Assembly (NCBI GenBank): GCA_015063005.1
Contig: SUTF01000001.1
Span: 124,001 to 188,000 of the forward strand
DNA length: 64,000 bases
From: Methanobrevibacter millerae
Lineage (GTDB): Archaea > Methanobacteriota > Methanobacteria > Methanobacteriales > Methanobacteriaceae
Direction: 5' to 3'
The translations under genes were made by a program, and so were the position numbers. Below the pieces are notes generated by a model, which saw only the letters and a program-made list of their open reading frames with translations, searched no databases and had not been told where the DNA came from. Of this stretch, positions 25,281-35,766 are shown piece by piece. How positions within the stretch are numbered: position 1 is the stretch's first letter; every line of letters starts with the position of its first letter.

Positions 25281-26537
25281 TTATTCTCCAAAACTAACTC
25301 TTTCGAATTTTTCCAAAGTTTTCAATGATTTGGTTGCATCCACACCAATTTTAGTTGTAGTACCATCACTTTTAGCTACAGGATCAAGGGATGAACCACG
25401 AACATTAGGAACTATCATAATGTCCCTGTCACCTTTTACACGAGTAGCTATTGCATATTCAACATCTTCAGCATCAAATACATCAACGTCAGTATCCACT
25501 ACAACACAATGTTTGAGTGATGGATGGGCAGACAATGCAGCCATTATTGCATTCTTACCGTCACCTTCGGTTTGCTTGTTAATTGATACAACTGCATGCA
25601 ACCAACAGCAGCCTCCTTCAGTCAATACAACATTTTCAACTGTAGGAACGGCATTTTTAACTGAATAATATATTCTTGGCTCTTGTGGAAGGCCTTGCAA
25701 TAGTTTATGTTCAAATCCTGCGGGAATGATTGCGTGATATGCTGGATTGTCCTTTTTAATATGCATTTTTTCCAAGTTTATTATTGGTTGGTCACGAATT
25801 ATATCATAAGTGTCAGTCAAGTCAACGAATGGACCTTCAGCTACAGTTTCTGTCACGGAAATCTTACCTTCCAGGATGATATCCGCTTGAGGAACTTCCA
25901 AATCACCACATTTAATCAAAGTTAACTCACCGTCTTTGAATGCATTGGCCACTTCCATTTCATTGTAATCGATAGAAATTGAAGTGGTACTTGCAAGCAA
26001 TATTGCAGGATCCATTCCAATAGCTATTGCAATATCCAAATCCTTTCCTAATTTTTGAGCTTTCTGGAAATATGTGTATAAATTTCTTGGAACAATCCTG
26101 ATGACAAGTCTTTTATTGTCCAATACCATCATTCTGTGAATTGATGCATTTTGAATTCCATTTTCGGGGTCACGTGCAAATACAACTCCTGCAGTAATGT
26201 ATTTACCACCATCTCTTTTATAATGGGTTAGGACAGGTATTTTATCCAGATTAATTTCCATTGTATCATATTCACTGAAATCAGTGAATTTATCAACTTT
26301 AATAGGATTATCGGTCGCTTCAATAATTTTTTCAGTAATTTCAGAAACTTCACAGTTAATTGATTCAGCTATCTTTTCACGTGTGTTACAGATACCTGAT
26401 ATAATAGGTATGTCAAATCCCTTAACGTTTTTTATAATCACTGTGTCTTTCGGATAATTTCTAAGCACACGAGATACTTCAAATTCAGAGGATAACTCTT
26501 CAGTAATTTCAATAACATTTTCATTATCAATATTCAT
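25281..26537 (-). CDS. UbiD family decarboxylase, probable anhydromevalonate phosphate decarboxylase
   Basis: The 418-residue protein is a clear UbiD relative: [19 protein letters not shown] (prenyl-FMN/Mn2+ binding region), [39 protein letters not shown] and the C-terminal [19 protein letters not shown] with acidic active-site residues. In most archaea a UbiD enzyme decarboxylates trans-anhydromevalonate 5-phosphate to isopentenyl phosphate in the modified mevalonate pathway, and that is the likeliest role here. The prenyl-FMN-making UbiX is not in the window. AGGGAT precedes the ATG. The PurE gene ends 8 bases upstream, so the two are co-transcribed. Confidence 0.85.
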   Translation of the reverse strand: MNIDNENVIEITEELSSEFEVSRVLRNYPKDTVIIKNVKGFDIPIISGICNTREKIAESINCEVSEITEKIIEATDNPIKVDKFTDFSEYDTMEINLDKIPVLTHYKRDGGKYITAGVVFARDPENGIQNASIHRMMVLDNKRLVIRIVPRNLYTYFQKAQKLGKDLDIAIAIGMDPAILLASTTSISIDYNEMEVANAFKDGELTLIKCGDLEVPQADIILEGKISVTETVAEGPFVDLTDTYDIIRDQPIINLEKMHIKKDNPAYHAIIPAGFEHKLLQGLPQEPRIYYSVKNAVPTVENVVLTEGGCCWLHAVVSINKQTEGDGKNAIMAALSAHPSLKHCVVVDTDVDVFDAEDVEYAIATRVKGDRDIMIVPNVRGSSLDPVAKSDGTTTKIGVDATKSLKTLEKFERVSFGE

Positions 26538-26545
26538 TTTAATCC

Positions 26546-27568
26546 CTACAAATTAATTTTTTTATCTTTTAGTTTTGTTACAAGTTCAATAATATTAGCA
26601 TCTTTAATTGAAAGTATTTCTCCAGCCAAAACAGCTGCATTACGTCCATTATTAATTCCAACAGTTGCCACAGGAACTCCAGGAGGCATATTTACTGTAG
26701 TAAGCATATAATCATTTCCCTGTTCATTTTCACAAGGGACTCCAATAACAGGCCTATCTGTTAATCCCACTAATGCTCCGGTAACCTGTGATGAGTTTGA
26801 ACTGATTCCAATAAATATTTTTGAGTTTTCAACTTCTTTTATATAGCTTTTAAATTTATTGTTTGACCTAATTGGACATACAACTTTCATGTTATGGCTA
26901 ATTTTAAGTCTGTCTAAGGTCACGCTTACTTTTTTAGCAGTAATTAAATCAGAATGTCTTCCAACTATAATTGCAACATCAGCATCTTTATTTATTAATG
27001 AATTGTCAATTTCGACCAAATCATCTTTTTCTATTCTTATGCTATCAACATTTAAGAAATCTTTAACAAGGTATTTTTTATCTTCAAATTCTTCGGTAAC
27101 TTTATTGCTGTCAAAAACTTTCTTTTTATATTCTTTTCTTAAGTTGATAACTTTTTGACGCACTTCTTCATCATGAATACCTATAAATTGAGCTGCCAAT
27201 ATTGCACCGTTGTCTCCCCTATCTATTCCGACAGTTGCAATTGGGGAAGGATACGGCATTTGAACACAGGATTCAAGCGCATCAATACCATTGGTTTTCA
27301 CATCAACCGGTACTCCAATAACTGGTCTTGGAGTATAAGCTGCTATGGAACCTGGTAAATGTGCAGCAAGTCCAGCAATTCCTATAAATACTTCAATTCC
27401 CGCATCTGTACCTTGTCTTACAATTTCACGAACAAGATTAGGTGTTCTGTGAGCTGAAGCTATCTTCAAGCTATAGGGAATTTCCAATTTTTCAAAAATA
27501 TCCATACTTTTCTCAGCAATGGCCATATCGGAACCACTGCCCAACACTATCATTACTTTTGGAATCAT
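26546..27568 (-). CDS. purE: N5-carboxyaminoimidazole ribonucleotide mutase (PurE), tandem-domain form
   Basis: PurE moves CO2 on the purine precursor AIR. This 340-residue protein has two PurE domains. The first (about 1-160) keeps the active-site motifs [15 protein letters not shown] and [11 protein letters not shown]. The second (about 185-335) has the fold ([48 protein letters not shown]), but the SAHRTP loop has become CPIRSNN, so it has lost the key His. The second half is probably structural or regulatory. Tandem PurE is known from methanogens. GGTATTTT lies before the ATG. Confidence 0.92.
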   Translation of the reverse strand: MIPKVMIVLGSGSDMAIAEKSMDIFEKLEIPYSLKIASAHRTPNLVREIVRQGTDAGIEVFIGIAGLAAHLPGSIAAYTPRPVIGVPVDVKTNGIDALESCVQMPYPSPIATVGIDRGDNGAILAAQFIGIHDEEVRQKVINLRKEYKKKVFDSNKVTEEFEDKKYLVKDFLNVDSIRIEKDDLVEIDNSLINKDADVAIIVGRHSDLITAKKVSVTLDRLKISHNMKVVCPIRSNNKFKSYIKEVENSKIFIGISSNSSQVTGALVGLTDRPVIGVPCENEQGNDYMLTTVNMPPGVPVATVGINNGRNAAVLAGEILSIKDANIIELVTKLKDKKINL

Positions 27569-27642
27569 GATAAAATACCTTCATTAAATTTAATATCAGA
27601 TAATAATATAATTCTTTTAATATTTAATTTTTAAATTATAAA

Positions 27643-28071
27643 TTAGATTTTTTTTCCATAAAACATCACACGACGTGCTGAAAAGTTCCAGAATAAAACT
27701 AGTATTGATGCAAATATTTTTGACCATAAATAGTTTATTGAAAACATGTCTGTGAATACATAAAGTAGTATTTCTGTAAATATTAATCCTACAAAGCTTA
27801 TTGCTAAAAATAAATTAAATTCAATAGCTCTATTCTCAATTTGGCTTTGATTGAATACCCATGAAGTGGATAAATAGTAATTGGCGAGAACAGAAATGAA
27901 AAACGCAATTGCTGCAGATATTAAATAATTAACATTTAAAAATTCTACTAATGCGAAGTATATAAAAAAATCGATTAGAAATGCTGTTCCTCCAACAAAT
28001 ATGAACCTAAAAAATTGCAAGAATATATTGTCAGTTTTTTCAACAAATAGTTTATTAGTTAATTCCTTCAT
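27643..28071 (-). CDS. gtrA: GtrA-like membrane protein (polyprenyl-linked sugar flippase family)
   Basis: A 142-residue protein with four membrane helices. It starts FFRFIFVGGTAFLIDFFIYFAL, the GtrA signature, and ends in FWNFSARRVMFYGK. GtrA proteins are thought to flip polyprenyl-phosphate sugars across the membrane. It is the last gene of a three-gene operon with a GtrB-like transferase (one base away) and a GT39-like membrane glycosyltransferase, the same three-part design as bacterial gtrABC modification modules. Confidence 0.87.
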   Translation of the reverse strand: MKELTNKLFVEKTDNIFLQFFRFIFVGGTAFLIDFFIYFALVEFLNVNYLISAAIAFFISVLANYYLSTSWVFNQSQIENRAIEFNLFLAISFVGLIFTEILLYVFTDMFSINYLWSKIFASILVLFWNFSARRVMFYGKKI

Positions 28072-28072
28072 A

Positions 28073-28987
28073 TTATCCCTCTAAATTATCCTCTTTAATT
28101 ATATATTTGGGTCTTTTTTTAACTTCAATGTATGTTTTAGCTAAATATTGGCCTAAAATTCCTATTGTAAATAGTTGAATGCCGCCAATGAATAAAATAA
28201 CACTTATTGTTGAAGGCCAACCACTCACCGGGTCTCCAAATATAAGTGTTCTTATAATAATAAATAAAATCGCGATGAATGCTATTATTGAAAATATTAT
28301 TCCAATAACGGTTGAAATATGTAGCGGGGCCACGGTAAATGACACAATTCCTTCAACAGAATATTTAAATAACTGCCAAAATGACCAGCTTGTTTCACCG
28401 TCATTTCTTTGGATATTTTTGTATTCAATCCATTTTGTGTCAAATCCGACCCATTGAAAAATACCCTTCGAAAAACGGTTGTATTCTTCCAAGTCTAAAA
28501 TGGAATCTACCACATATCTTTTCATTAATCTAAAGTCACGTGCCCCGTCGACCAAGTCTATATCACTAAATCGGTTCATTATTTTGTAAAACTGTCTTGC
28601 AAAAAATGACCTGATTCGAGGTTCTCCGGTTCGTGTAACGCGCCTTGTAGCTACAATATCATGGCTATTAATATTTGATAGCATCTCTGGAATTAATGAT
28701 GGGGGATCCTGCAAATCAGCATCCATTAAAATAACATAGTCTGCGGTTGTTTTATTTAATCCTGCATAAATTGCAGCTTCCTTTCCAAAATTCCTTGAAA
28801 ATGATAGGTATCTGATGTTATCCTTGTTTAGGCTTTTGATTGTTTCTAGAGTATTGTCTGATGATCCATCGTCAACAAAAATTACTTTCCAGTCTATATT
28901 TCTATCTAAAGTTACATTTAACTCACTGTAAAATTTTTTAATGTTTCTTTCTTCATTATAGCATGGAACAACAATTTCTAAATTCAT
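28073..28987 (-). CDS. gtrB: GtrB/DPM1-like polyprenyl-phosphate glycosyltransferase (GT2)
   Basis: The 304-residue family 2 transferase has a cytosolic catalytic domain with IVVPCYNEERNI, FVDDGSSDNT and the metal-binding MDADLQDPP (about 95-103), then two C-terminal membrane helices (about 228-285). This is the architecture of GtrB and DPM1-like enzymes that load a sugar onto polyprenyl phosphate. The donor cannot be told from sequence. GGTAATATT precedes the start, and GtrA follows immediately. Confidence 0.88.
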   Translation of the reverse strand: MNLEIVVPCYNEERNIKKFYSELNVTLDRNIDWKVIFVDDGSSDNTLETIKSLNKDNIRYLSFSRNFGKEAAIYAGLNKTTADYVILMDADLQDPPSLIPEMLSNINSHDIVATRRVTRTGEPRIRSFFARQFYKIMNRFSDIDLVDGARDFRLMKRYVVDSILDLEEYNRFSKGIFQWVGFDTKWIEYKNIQRNDGETSWSFWQLFKYSVEGIVSFTVAPLHISTVIGIIFSIIAFIAILFIIIRTLIFGDPVSGWPSTISVILFIGGIQLFTIGILGQYLAKTYIEVKKRPKYIIKEDNLEG

Positions 28988-28995
28988 AATATTAC

Positions 28996-30468
28996 CTAAA
29001 CATCAATTCGATAAATTTTAAACGTGTTATTTTTAAGTGTCTGATTAAAGGAAATTTCATGTAATGTTAATCCCGTAGAATTAAAACTATTTATGTCTTC
29101 ATAACCGCCATCTATATAATAAACTTTGGCGCCATTAGCTATCTCGCCTCGTATTCCTGGATCTTTAAGTGCATCAACAATGTGCGCTGAAATATTGTCA
29201 TTGAAACTTAAATGATGATTGTTTTTCAAAAGGTATCCCTGAAGTTCAAAGTATGTAGGGAAAAAGTCATTAAATATAACATTTCCACTTCCAACAACTT
29301 TATTTAAGGAATCATACTCTATCTGCGTATCAATTGCATCTTGATTTTGTATATTAATGAAATTAACGCAGCCTATAAGTCCTATAATTAAAATAACTGC
29401 TAATATGATATAAAAAACCTTTTTATTTTCATATACTTTCGTTAGCAATATTGAAAAGCTCAACCATAGACATCCGAGTGCAGGAATCAAAAATCTTTGA
29501 TGGAAAAACGGATGTGTTATTTGTGATACGACAACTCCAATAATTGGAACAATTAAAAAGGCGATAATTCCGCCAATCGCATATTTGTCCCTGACTTTGT
29601 ATATTAGATATAAAAATATTATTAGCATTATGCTTCCTAAAATCGTTGGGGATACTAATTCATTTGATTGAATGAATATTGTGGCCGGAGATAAAACAAA
29701 ATAGACATAGCTTATTAATGTTTTTACTGTAATTGGTGCAATCCAATATTTACTTTCTATATATGAAATTTGACCAAATACAATAAATGCCCATGGAATA
29801 AATGCAATAACTGAAATTAATGCAGACATTAGCCAATATTTTATCTGTTCTCTGTTATTTTTAATGAGATATATCAATAATACCAGATATAGTCCAAATG
29901 ATGCTACTGCAGAGAAATAATGAGTATATGCTGAGCATATAGTTAAAATAGTTAATATAATCCAATTTTTCAAACTAGGATCATTGTAGATTTCATAAAT
30001 ATAAATAAAGCTCGCTGTAACGAAAAACAATCCCCAGGAATACATTCTTATCTCAACGCTGTAAAGCATCAGTTGAGGCATCATTGAAATACATAAAAAG
30101 AATAAACCTGCCGTTAGCATACCAAAATTCTTTTTGACTTTGGTAATTGATAATATTCCAATTAAGTAAATAGGTATCAAGGATACAAGCCTACCTACAA
30201 CGGCAATATCCAAAAATGAAAATATCTTTATAAATACCTTAAAAATTAGATAAAATAATAATGGATGGACATCTTTAGGTCCTATTTCCAACATTTCTGA
30301 AATTGGTAGCTGTGAAAATGCTATTGAGTATAGCTCATCATACCATAAACCTATTTTAGTAAATCCTATATATGTGGTTATTAAGAGAAAAATTATTCCA
30401 ATAATGAATAGTGAAATTCCCAATTTTTCTTCATTAGAGCTATTTTTAAAATCGTCAAGTTTATACAT
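28996..30468 (-). CDS. GT39/ArnT-like membrane glycosyltransferase
   Basis: The 490-residue protein has about eleven membrane helices and, in the first outside loop, GLWYDELYSIAFSQLP with the Asp-Glu pair typical of GT-C enzymes (PMT/ArnT, GT39). A later FHQRFLIPALGCLW is also family-like. The C-terminal ~100 residues (from about 385) form a soluble extracytoplasmic domain. Such enzymes take a sugar from polyprenyl phosphate and put it on a surface acceptor, so this is probably the third member of a GtrB-GtrA module. It is the first gene of the operon, with its promoter in 30469-30529. Confidence 0.83.
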   Translation of the reverse strand: MYKLDDFKNSSNEEKLGISLFIIGIIFLLITTYIGFTKIGLWYDELYSIAFSQLPISEMLEIGPKDVHPLLFYLIFKVFIKIFSFLDIAVVGRLVSLIPIYLIGILSITKVKKNFGMLTAGLFFLCISMMPQLMLYSVEIRMYSWGLFFVTASFIYIYEIYNDPSLKNWIILTILTICSAYTHYFSAVASFGLYLVLLIYLIKNNREQIKYWLMSALISVIAFIPWAFIVFGQISYIESKYWIAPITVKTLISYVYFVLSPATIFIQSNELVSPTILGSIMLIIFLYLIYKVRDKYAIGGIIAFLIVPIIGVVVSQITHPFFHQRFLIPALGCLWLSFSILLTKVYENKKVFYIILAVILIIGLIGCVNFINIQNQDAIDTQIEYDSLNKVVGSGNVIFNDFFPTYFELQGYLLKNNHHLSFNDNISAHIVDALKDPGIRGEIANGAKVYYIDGGYEDINSFNSTGLTLHEISFNQTLKNNTFKIYRIDV

Positions 30469-30529
30469 TGATTAATCTGTTTATTTTTAATATTATTTAA
30501 ATATCTAATAAGATTAAATATTATAAATA

Positions 30530-32059
30530 ATGAATTTCGAAATTGATTTTAACAAATATTACAATGCCACATTAGAAAACAAAAAATACCTATTGATTTA
30601 TTTTCTGCTTGTTGCGGTTTTAACTCTATCAATAGCGTCCTTGGATAATTATTTGCACCCCGTAATGGAGGGAAGTATTTTTATTTTAACAGTAATTTTA
30701 GGTTCATTTTCAATCATTTATTATAGTTTACATCAATGTGAACTGCATAAGGTTGCATTTGTTGTTATAATATGTTTTGGATTATTATGTGCATTTTTAA
30801 CTCCGATTGGATTAGTTCCTGATGAGCAAGAACATTTCATAAGGTCTGAGTTAACCTCTACCGGAGTTTTGGTACCTGAACCTCAATTTGTAAATGGTAC
30901 TTTCGTTGGGTTTAATACTATTAAGGGAGCAGTTGATTTGGCAAATGATTATGGAAATACTGTTTTTACAAGCAGCATAGACAATGTCAAAATAGATTAC
31001 TCGAATGTTATTTATTCGTCTGTTTTTATGCAAAATCCATTTTTCGGTTATTTGGCTCAGGGAATTGGAATACTTTTAGCTAAGCTTCTGGATTTAAACA
31101 CTATTTGGATGTTGTGGCTTGGTCGCATAGCTAATTTGATATTGTATGCATTTTTAATTTCTCGAGCTGTTAAAAAAGCTCCAATTTATAAAATTCCTTT
31201 AATGGTTATGGCTTGCTTGCCTTTAGCAATTTTTCAGGCAGCTTCATTAAGTATTGATGTGATGATTAATGGGTTGGCTTTTTTAGTTATAGGATATTTC
31301 TTGTTCATGTATAAGTCTAAAGATAATTCTCTTGAATTGAAGGATTTGGCAATATTTTCGCTTTTAGCATTATTGTGCGGATTGTGTAAACTCCCATATC
31401 TTGCATTGATATTTTTATTGTTTTTGATTCCTAAGGATAATTTTAAAACTCCATTTTATTATAATATTATTTCATTTTTAATTGTGGCGGTTTTAGGGAT
31501 TTTATGGGCTAAATTTTATGCAACACCAAATTATATGCTTTCATACCGTGCAAATTATTTCATAGAGCATAATGTTTCAATGTCTGGACAAATCAATTAC
31601 TTGGCTGGACATTTGCCTCAGGCATTCGTTACCTTTGCCAATGCATTTGATTATATAGGCATTGTTTTATTTGGAATGTTTTCATTTTCATTCCCACCAT
31701 TTGTTTATGAATCTAATTTATTTACGCTTTTAGGTTTGCTCTTTGTGGGATCAGTTGTGTTTTTATATCCTAACAAAAATGAATTATCAAATAAATTGAG
31801 AATTGGACTATTGCTTGTCGTGTTGATTGTATTTTTCGGTACATTCACTATACAGCTATTGAATTGGAGCTCAGTTGGTATACTTTATGGTGTTGACATT
31901 CAGTCCAGATATTTTATTCCTCTTTTAGGATTACTTCCATTAATATTTGGATTTAATAAGTCAGTAGATGATGAGGAAAAAGTAAATAAAATTATAATGT
32001 TGATTAGTATTGTATTGTTGTCCGCATTAGTTATTTTAACCGTTTGCAGATGGTATTAA
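30530..32059 (+). CDS. DUF2142 family membrane protein, probable GT-C-like glycosyltransferase
   Basis: The 509-residue protein has about twelve membrane helices. The conserved motif FLTPIGLVPDEQEHFIRSE (about 88-106), with an acidic DE pair and His, is in the first large outside loop, as in GT-C glycosyltransferases. DUF2142 proteins usually sit in polysaccharide loci. There is no ribosome binding site, so it is likely leaderless. It faces a paralogue with the same motif; their stop codons overlap. Substrate unknown. Confidence 0.82.
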   Translation: MNFEIDFNKYYNATLENKKYLLIYFLLVAVLTLSIASLDNYLHPVMEGSIFILTVILGSFSIIYYSLHQCELHKVAFVVIICFGLLCAFLTPIGLVPDEQEHFIRSELTSTGVLVPEPQFVNGTFVGFNTIKGAVDLANDYGNTVFTSSIDNVKIDYSNVIYSSVFMQNPFFGYLAQGIGILLAKLLDLNTIWMLWLGRIANLILYAFLISRAVKKAPIYKIPLMVMACLPLAIFQAASLSIDVMINGLAFLVIGYFLFMYKSKDNSLELKDLAIFSLLALLCGLCKLPYLALIFLLFLIPKDNFKTPFYYNIISFLIVAVLGILWAKFYATPNYMLSYRANYFIEHNVSMSGQINYLAGHLPQAFVTFANAFDYIGIVLFGMFSFSFPPFVYESNLFTLLGLLFVGSVVFLYPNKNELSNKLRIGLLLVVLIVFFGTFTIQLLNWSSVGILYGVDIQSRYFIPLLGLLPLIFGFNKSVDDEEKVNKIIMLISIVLLSALVILTVCRWY

Positions 32060-33558
32060 TATTTCACTGAAACGGTTAGCATTATCATGCCTGAAATGAA
32101 TCCCAACGCTATTGTTAAGAATAATTGTGATAACTCTTCATTGTCATAGTCCAGTAAATCTGTATTGACAACAAACGGAACAAAAATTAATAAAGGCATA
32201 AAATAACGTGCAAAAACACCATTAATGACACTAGTGGCTCCAACACTAGCCCATGTTAGGTACTGTACACCAATAACTCCAATGTATATTAAAAATCCTA
32301 TCAATAATCCTTCAATTCTAGTTTTTATTTCGAATTTTTCATCTAAAGGATATGCAATGGAAAATATTAGGAAAAATGCTGTATAAAGCACGGATAAAAG
32401 TGTGGATGAATAGTCACGAACATCATTTGAGAAATAAAACAGTCTATCAATAATAACTGGAGATTCACTAAAAACATTTAAAAACCTTTCTGCCGCAAAA
32501 GCAGGATTACTAACTAAGTAATTAATTTGCTCTGTTGAATTTACATGTTTTTTTGCAAAGAACTCTCCTCTCCAGGAGTTTGCAAGTACACTATTTGCAT
32601 AATTTGACCATGCCAGTCCTATTGCAAGTGTAACCAATATCATTGATTTAGATATGATGTTTTGCATTTTGCTTTCAAAGTGATCGTTTGGAACTAAAAA
32701 TATCAGCAGACTCAAAGCCAGGAATGGAGATTTTAAAAGTCCTGCCAATATGACCGCACCATAAAATATTCCCAAATCAATCCATTTGATTTTAGGGGTT
32801 TTATAGAAATATAAAAAGTATGCGAATGCAAGTATTGCGAATGCTGAAAACATTCCATCAACGCTCATTGATGCCGCCTGATAAATCGCAAGAGGCAAAA
32901 TTGAAACTATTAATAATGGAAATTTTAATATTGGAGCTTTACGTATTGCAAATGATACAATTCCTGCATAAACCAATAAGTTAAATAATCTTCCAAGCCA
33001 CAACATCCAAATAGCATTTAAATCTAGAATTTTAGCGAGTAAAATTCCTATTGCCTGTGGAAGATATGAATAAAATGGATTCTGGGAAAATGCGGAATTA
33101 AAATATGATGGGGTATAATCTATTTTTGCATCATCCACTGTCGTTCCAAAAACATTTGCCCCGGCATTTTCACAAAAGATTGTAATTGAATTAATTGTTT
33201 GATATCCGTTTTGAGTTGTATTTGGTATTGGAACATATGTTGTAGACAATTGGCCTGTAGATACTATTTCAGACCTTACGAAATGTTCCTGTTCATCGGA
33301 TACATCGTTTATGGGTGTTAGAAATACGCATGTAATACCGAATAGCAATATTATCAGGAATGCAACTTTATGGAGATTGTCCTCGTTTTTAGTATAGTAA
33401 TAGATACAAGAAGATCCAATAATAAAAATCAATGCCAATATTCCTATTTCAAAAAATGGAGACAAGTAGTCTTCAGGTTTTAAAAAGCATACACTAAATA
33501 TGCAAATTATGGCAAGATAAATCAGTATATATTTTTTATTTCCAAGATTAATGTTCAT
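32056..33558 (-). CDS. DUF2142 family membrane protein, paralogue facing the previous gene
   Basis: The 500-residue protein has the same length and topology as its convergent neighbour and shares FLTPINDVSDEQEHFVRSE, NPFYSYLPQAIGILLAKILDLNAIWMLWLGR-like blocks and SRYF/ARYFMPLL near the end. The pair looks like an inverted duplication that has diverged. It is probably a membrane glycosyltransferase or polymer modifying enzyme. The upstream side (33559-33615) is short and A/T-rich before the tex gene end. Confidence 0.82.
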   Translation of the reverse strand: MNINLGNKKYILIYLAIICIFSVCFLKPEDYLSPFFEIGILALIFIIGSSCIYYYTKNEDNLHKVAFLIILLFGITCVFLTPINDVSDEQEHFVRSEIVSTGQLSTTYVPIPNTTQNGYQTINSITIFCENAGANVFGTTVDDAKIDYTPSYFNSAFSQNPFYSYLPQAIGILLAKILDLNAIWMLWLGRLFNLLVYAGIVSFAIRKAPILKFPLLIVSILPLAIYQAASMSVDGMFSAFAILAFAYFLYFYKTPKIKWIDLGIFYGAVILAGLLKSPFLALSLLIFLVPNDHFESKMQNIISKSMILVTLAIGLAWSNYANSVLANSWRGEFFAKKHVNSTEQINYLVSNPAFAAERFLNVFSESPVIIDRLFYFSNDVRDYSSTLLSVLYTAFFLIFSIAYPLDEKFEIKTRIEGLLIGFLIYIGVIGVQYLTWASVGATSVINGVFARYFMPLLIFVPFVVNTDLLDYDNEELSQLFLTIALGFISGMIMLTVSVKY

Positions 33559-33615
33559 TTAAATCAAACTTTTAAATTGTTAATAGATATTTTTCTTTGA
33601 AATAATATTTAAATA

Positions 33616-35766
33616 TTAAATTAACATTGATAGTTGTATCCGTTTTCTTTGAATATCAACATCCAGAACCTTTACATCAACGATTTGACCAACGCTAACA
33701 ATATCTAAGGGATGCTTTACAAACTTGTTGGCTAGTTGGGATTTGTGAACCAAGCCGTCTTGGTGAACTCCAATATCGACAAATGCACCAAAATCAACAA
33801 TGTTTCTGACTGTTCCCTCAAGAACCATGCCTTCCTCTAAATCTTCAATGGAAAGCACATTCTTTCTTAACTTTGGCTTAGGCATGTCATCACGAGGGTC
33901 ACGTCCAGGCTTTTTAAGCTCTTTAATAATGTCTTTTAACGTTTCAATTCCAATATCATGCTTTGATGAAATTTCCTCTAGGTTCAAATCATCCAGTTTT
34001 AAGTTATTTTTCCCAACATCATTTAATGAGTATCCCAAACTTTTTAAAAGTTTTATTGTTGCATCATATGACTCGGGGTGTATTGTAGTATTGTCTAAAG
34101 GATTTTGAGGATTATCAATTTTTACAAAACCTGCGCACTGTTCATAAGTTTTTTTACCTAATTTTTTAACATTCAGCAGTTCTTCACGATTGTTGAAACT
34201 GCCGTTATTGTCTCTATATTCAATTATATTTTTTGAAGTTGTTTTGTTTAACCCTGATACATAATTAAGCAAGCTATATGATGCTGTATTTAAGTCCACA
34301 CCAACTTCATTAACTACTTTTTCTACAACACCGTTTAATGATTGGCTTAGTTCTTTTTGATTCATGTCGTGTTGGTATTGTCCGACTCCAATTGATTTGG
34401 GATCAATTTTAACAAGTTCTGCTAATGGATCCTGCAATCTTCTTGCAATACTTACAGCACTGCGTTCACCTTCGCTAAAGTCAGGAAATTCTTCATCAGC
34501 CAGTTTACTTGCTGAATATACGGATGCACCTGCTTCATTGACAATAATGAATTCTACACTTGTATTTTTAATAATGTCTGCTACAATTTCTGCAGATTCT
34601 CTTGAAGCAGTTCCATTACCGATTGCAATCACGTCAATATCATATTTTTTAATTAGGTCACGGACAATCTTTTTGGATTCTTTAATCTTATTTTGGGGTT
34701 CGGTTGGATAAATCAATGCAGTATCCAGAACTTTTCCAGTTCTATCAATAATTGCCAACTTACATCCGGTTCTGAATGCAGGATCCCAACCCAATATTGT
34801 TTTGCCTGACAAGGGAGATTCCATCAGCAATTGATTTAAGTTCTGAGCAAATACCTTAATTGATTTTTCTTCCGCCTTTTTAGTTAATAAATTTCTTATT
34901 TCTCGTTCAATTGCAGGTGAAATCAATCGTTTATAGGAATCTTTAATTGATTCTTTTATAATGGGGGTAGTATGTGGATTGTATTCGATTTTTTCAGGAA
35001 TCTTTGATTTGTTTTTCAGGATATGTCTTGAAAGATAACGAATTATGTCATCTATTTCAACTGTAACTTTTGCCCTGATGAATCCCTCTTTTTCTGCTCT
35101 GTTAATGGCAAGGATTCTATGAGGAGGTATTTTTCTTAAATCTTCACTATAGTCATAATATATTTCATATTCTGAAGAAAGATTCTTGTTTTTATCTTTT
35201 GTTTCAATTTTGCCCGTATGAAATGTGTTCTGTCTTATTTTTTTCCTAAAATCAGAATTATCAGATATTATCTCTGCAATAATGTCTTTTGCACCATCAA
35301 TAGCATCTTGGGCTGTTAAAACATCTTTTTCAGGATTAATATAGTCTCGTGCAATATCAATAACAGGTTTTTCAACATCTTGCTTTAAAATAATTTGAGC
35401 CAACGGTTCCAAACCTTTCTCTTTTGCTATTGTAGCTCTAGTATTCTTTTTGCTTTTAAAAGGCCTGTAAATATCTTCCAGCTCAACTAAAGTTTCAGCA
35501 TTAAGTATGCTTTTTTTAAGCTCATCGCTTAACTTTCCTAATGATTCGATTCTTTCGATGATTTTGTTTTTCTTATCTTCAAGATTTCTAAGGTACTTTA
35601 ACCTTTCATCGAATTTTCTCAATATCTCATCATTCAAGGAACCGGTAACGTCTTTACGATATCTTGCAATGAAGGGTATGGTATTTCCTTCATCGATTAG
35701 CTTGATTACTCTGTTGACTTGCCAGGAACTGATATTCAGTTCTTTTTGAAGGGTTTTAGTTATCAT
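33616..35766 (-). CDS. tex: Tex-like RNA-binding protein (S1 domain)
   Basis: The 716-residue protein is a full-length Tex/Spt6-core protein: a helical N-terminal part (SSWQVNRVIKLIDEGNTIPFIARYRKDVTGSLND), a YqgF-like RNase H fold (ILGWDPAFRTGCKLAIID, about 320-450), helix-hairpin-helix repeats (NTASYSLLNYVSGLNKTTSKNIIEYR) and a C-terminal S1 domain (about 645-716, LEGTVRNIVDFGAFVDIGVHQDGLVHKSQL). Tex binds nucleic acid and affects transcription. Its ATG directly abuts the stop of the secreted hydrolase-like gene, so the two are translationally coupled, an odd pairing. Confidence 0.93.
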   Translation of the reverse strand: MITKTLQKELNISSWQVNRVIKLIDEGNTIPFIARYRKDVTGSLNDEILRKFDERLKYLRNLEDKKNKIIERIESLGKLSDELKKSILNAETLVELEDIYRPFKSKKNTRATIAKEKGLEPLAQIILKQDVEKPVIDIARDYINPEKDVLTAQDAIDGAKDIIAEIISDNSDFRKKIRQNTFHTGKIETKDKNKNLSSEYEIYYDYSEDLRKIPPHRILAINRAEKEGFIRAKVTVEIDDIIRYLSRHILKNKSKIPEKIEYNPHTTPIIKESIKDSYKRLISPAIEREIRNLLTKKAEEKSIKVFAQNLNQLLMESPLSGKTILGWDPAFRTGCKLAIIDRTGKVLDTALIYPTEPQNKIKESKKIVRDLIKKYDIDVIAIGNGTASRESAEIVADIIKNTSVEFIIVNEAGASVYSASKLADEEFPDFSEGERSAVSIARRLQDPLAELVKIDPKSIGVGQYQHDMNQKELSQSLNGVVEKVVNEVGVDLNTASYSLLNYVSGLNKTTSKNIIEYRDNNGSFNNREELLNVKKLGKKTYEQCAGFVKIDNPQNPLDNTTIHPESYDATIKLLKSLGYSLNDVGKNNLKLDDLNLEEISSKHDIGIETLKDIIKELKKPGRDPRDDMPKPKLRKNVLSIEDLEEGMVLEGTVRNIVDFGAFVDIGVHQDGLVHKSQLANKFVKHPLDIVSVGQIVDVKVLDVDIQRKRIQLSMLI

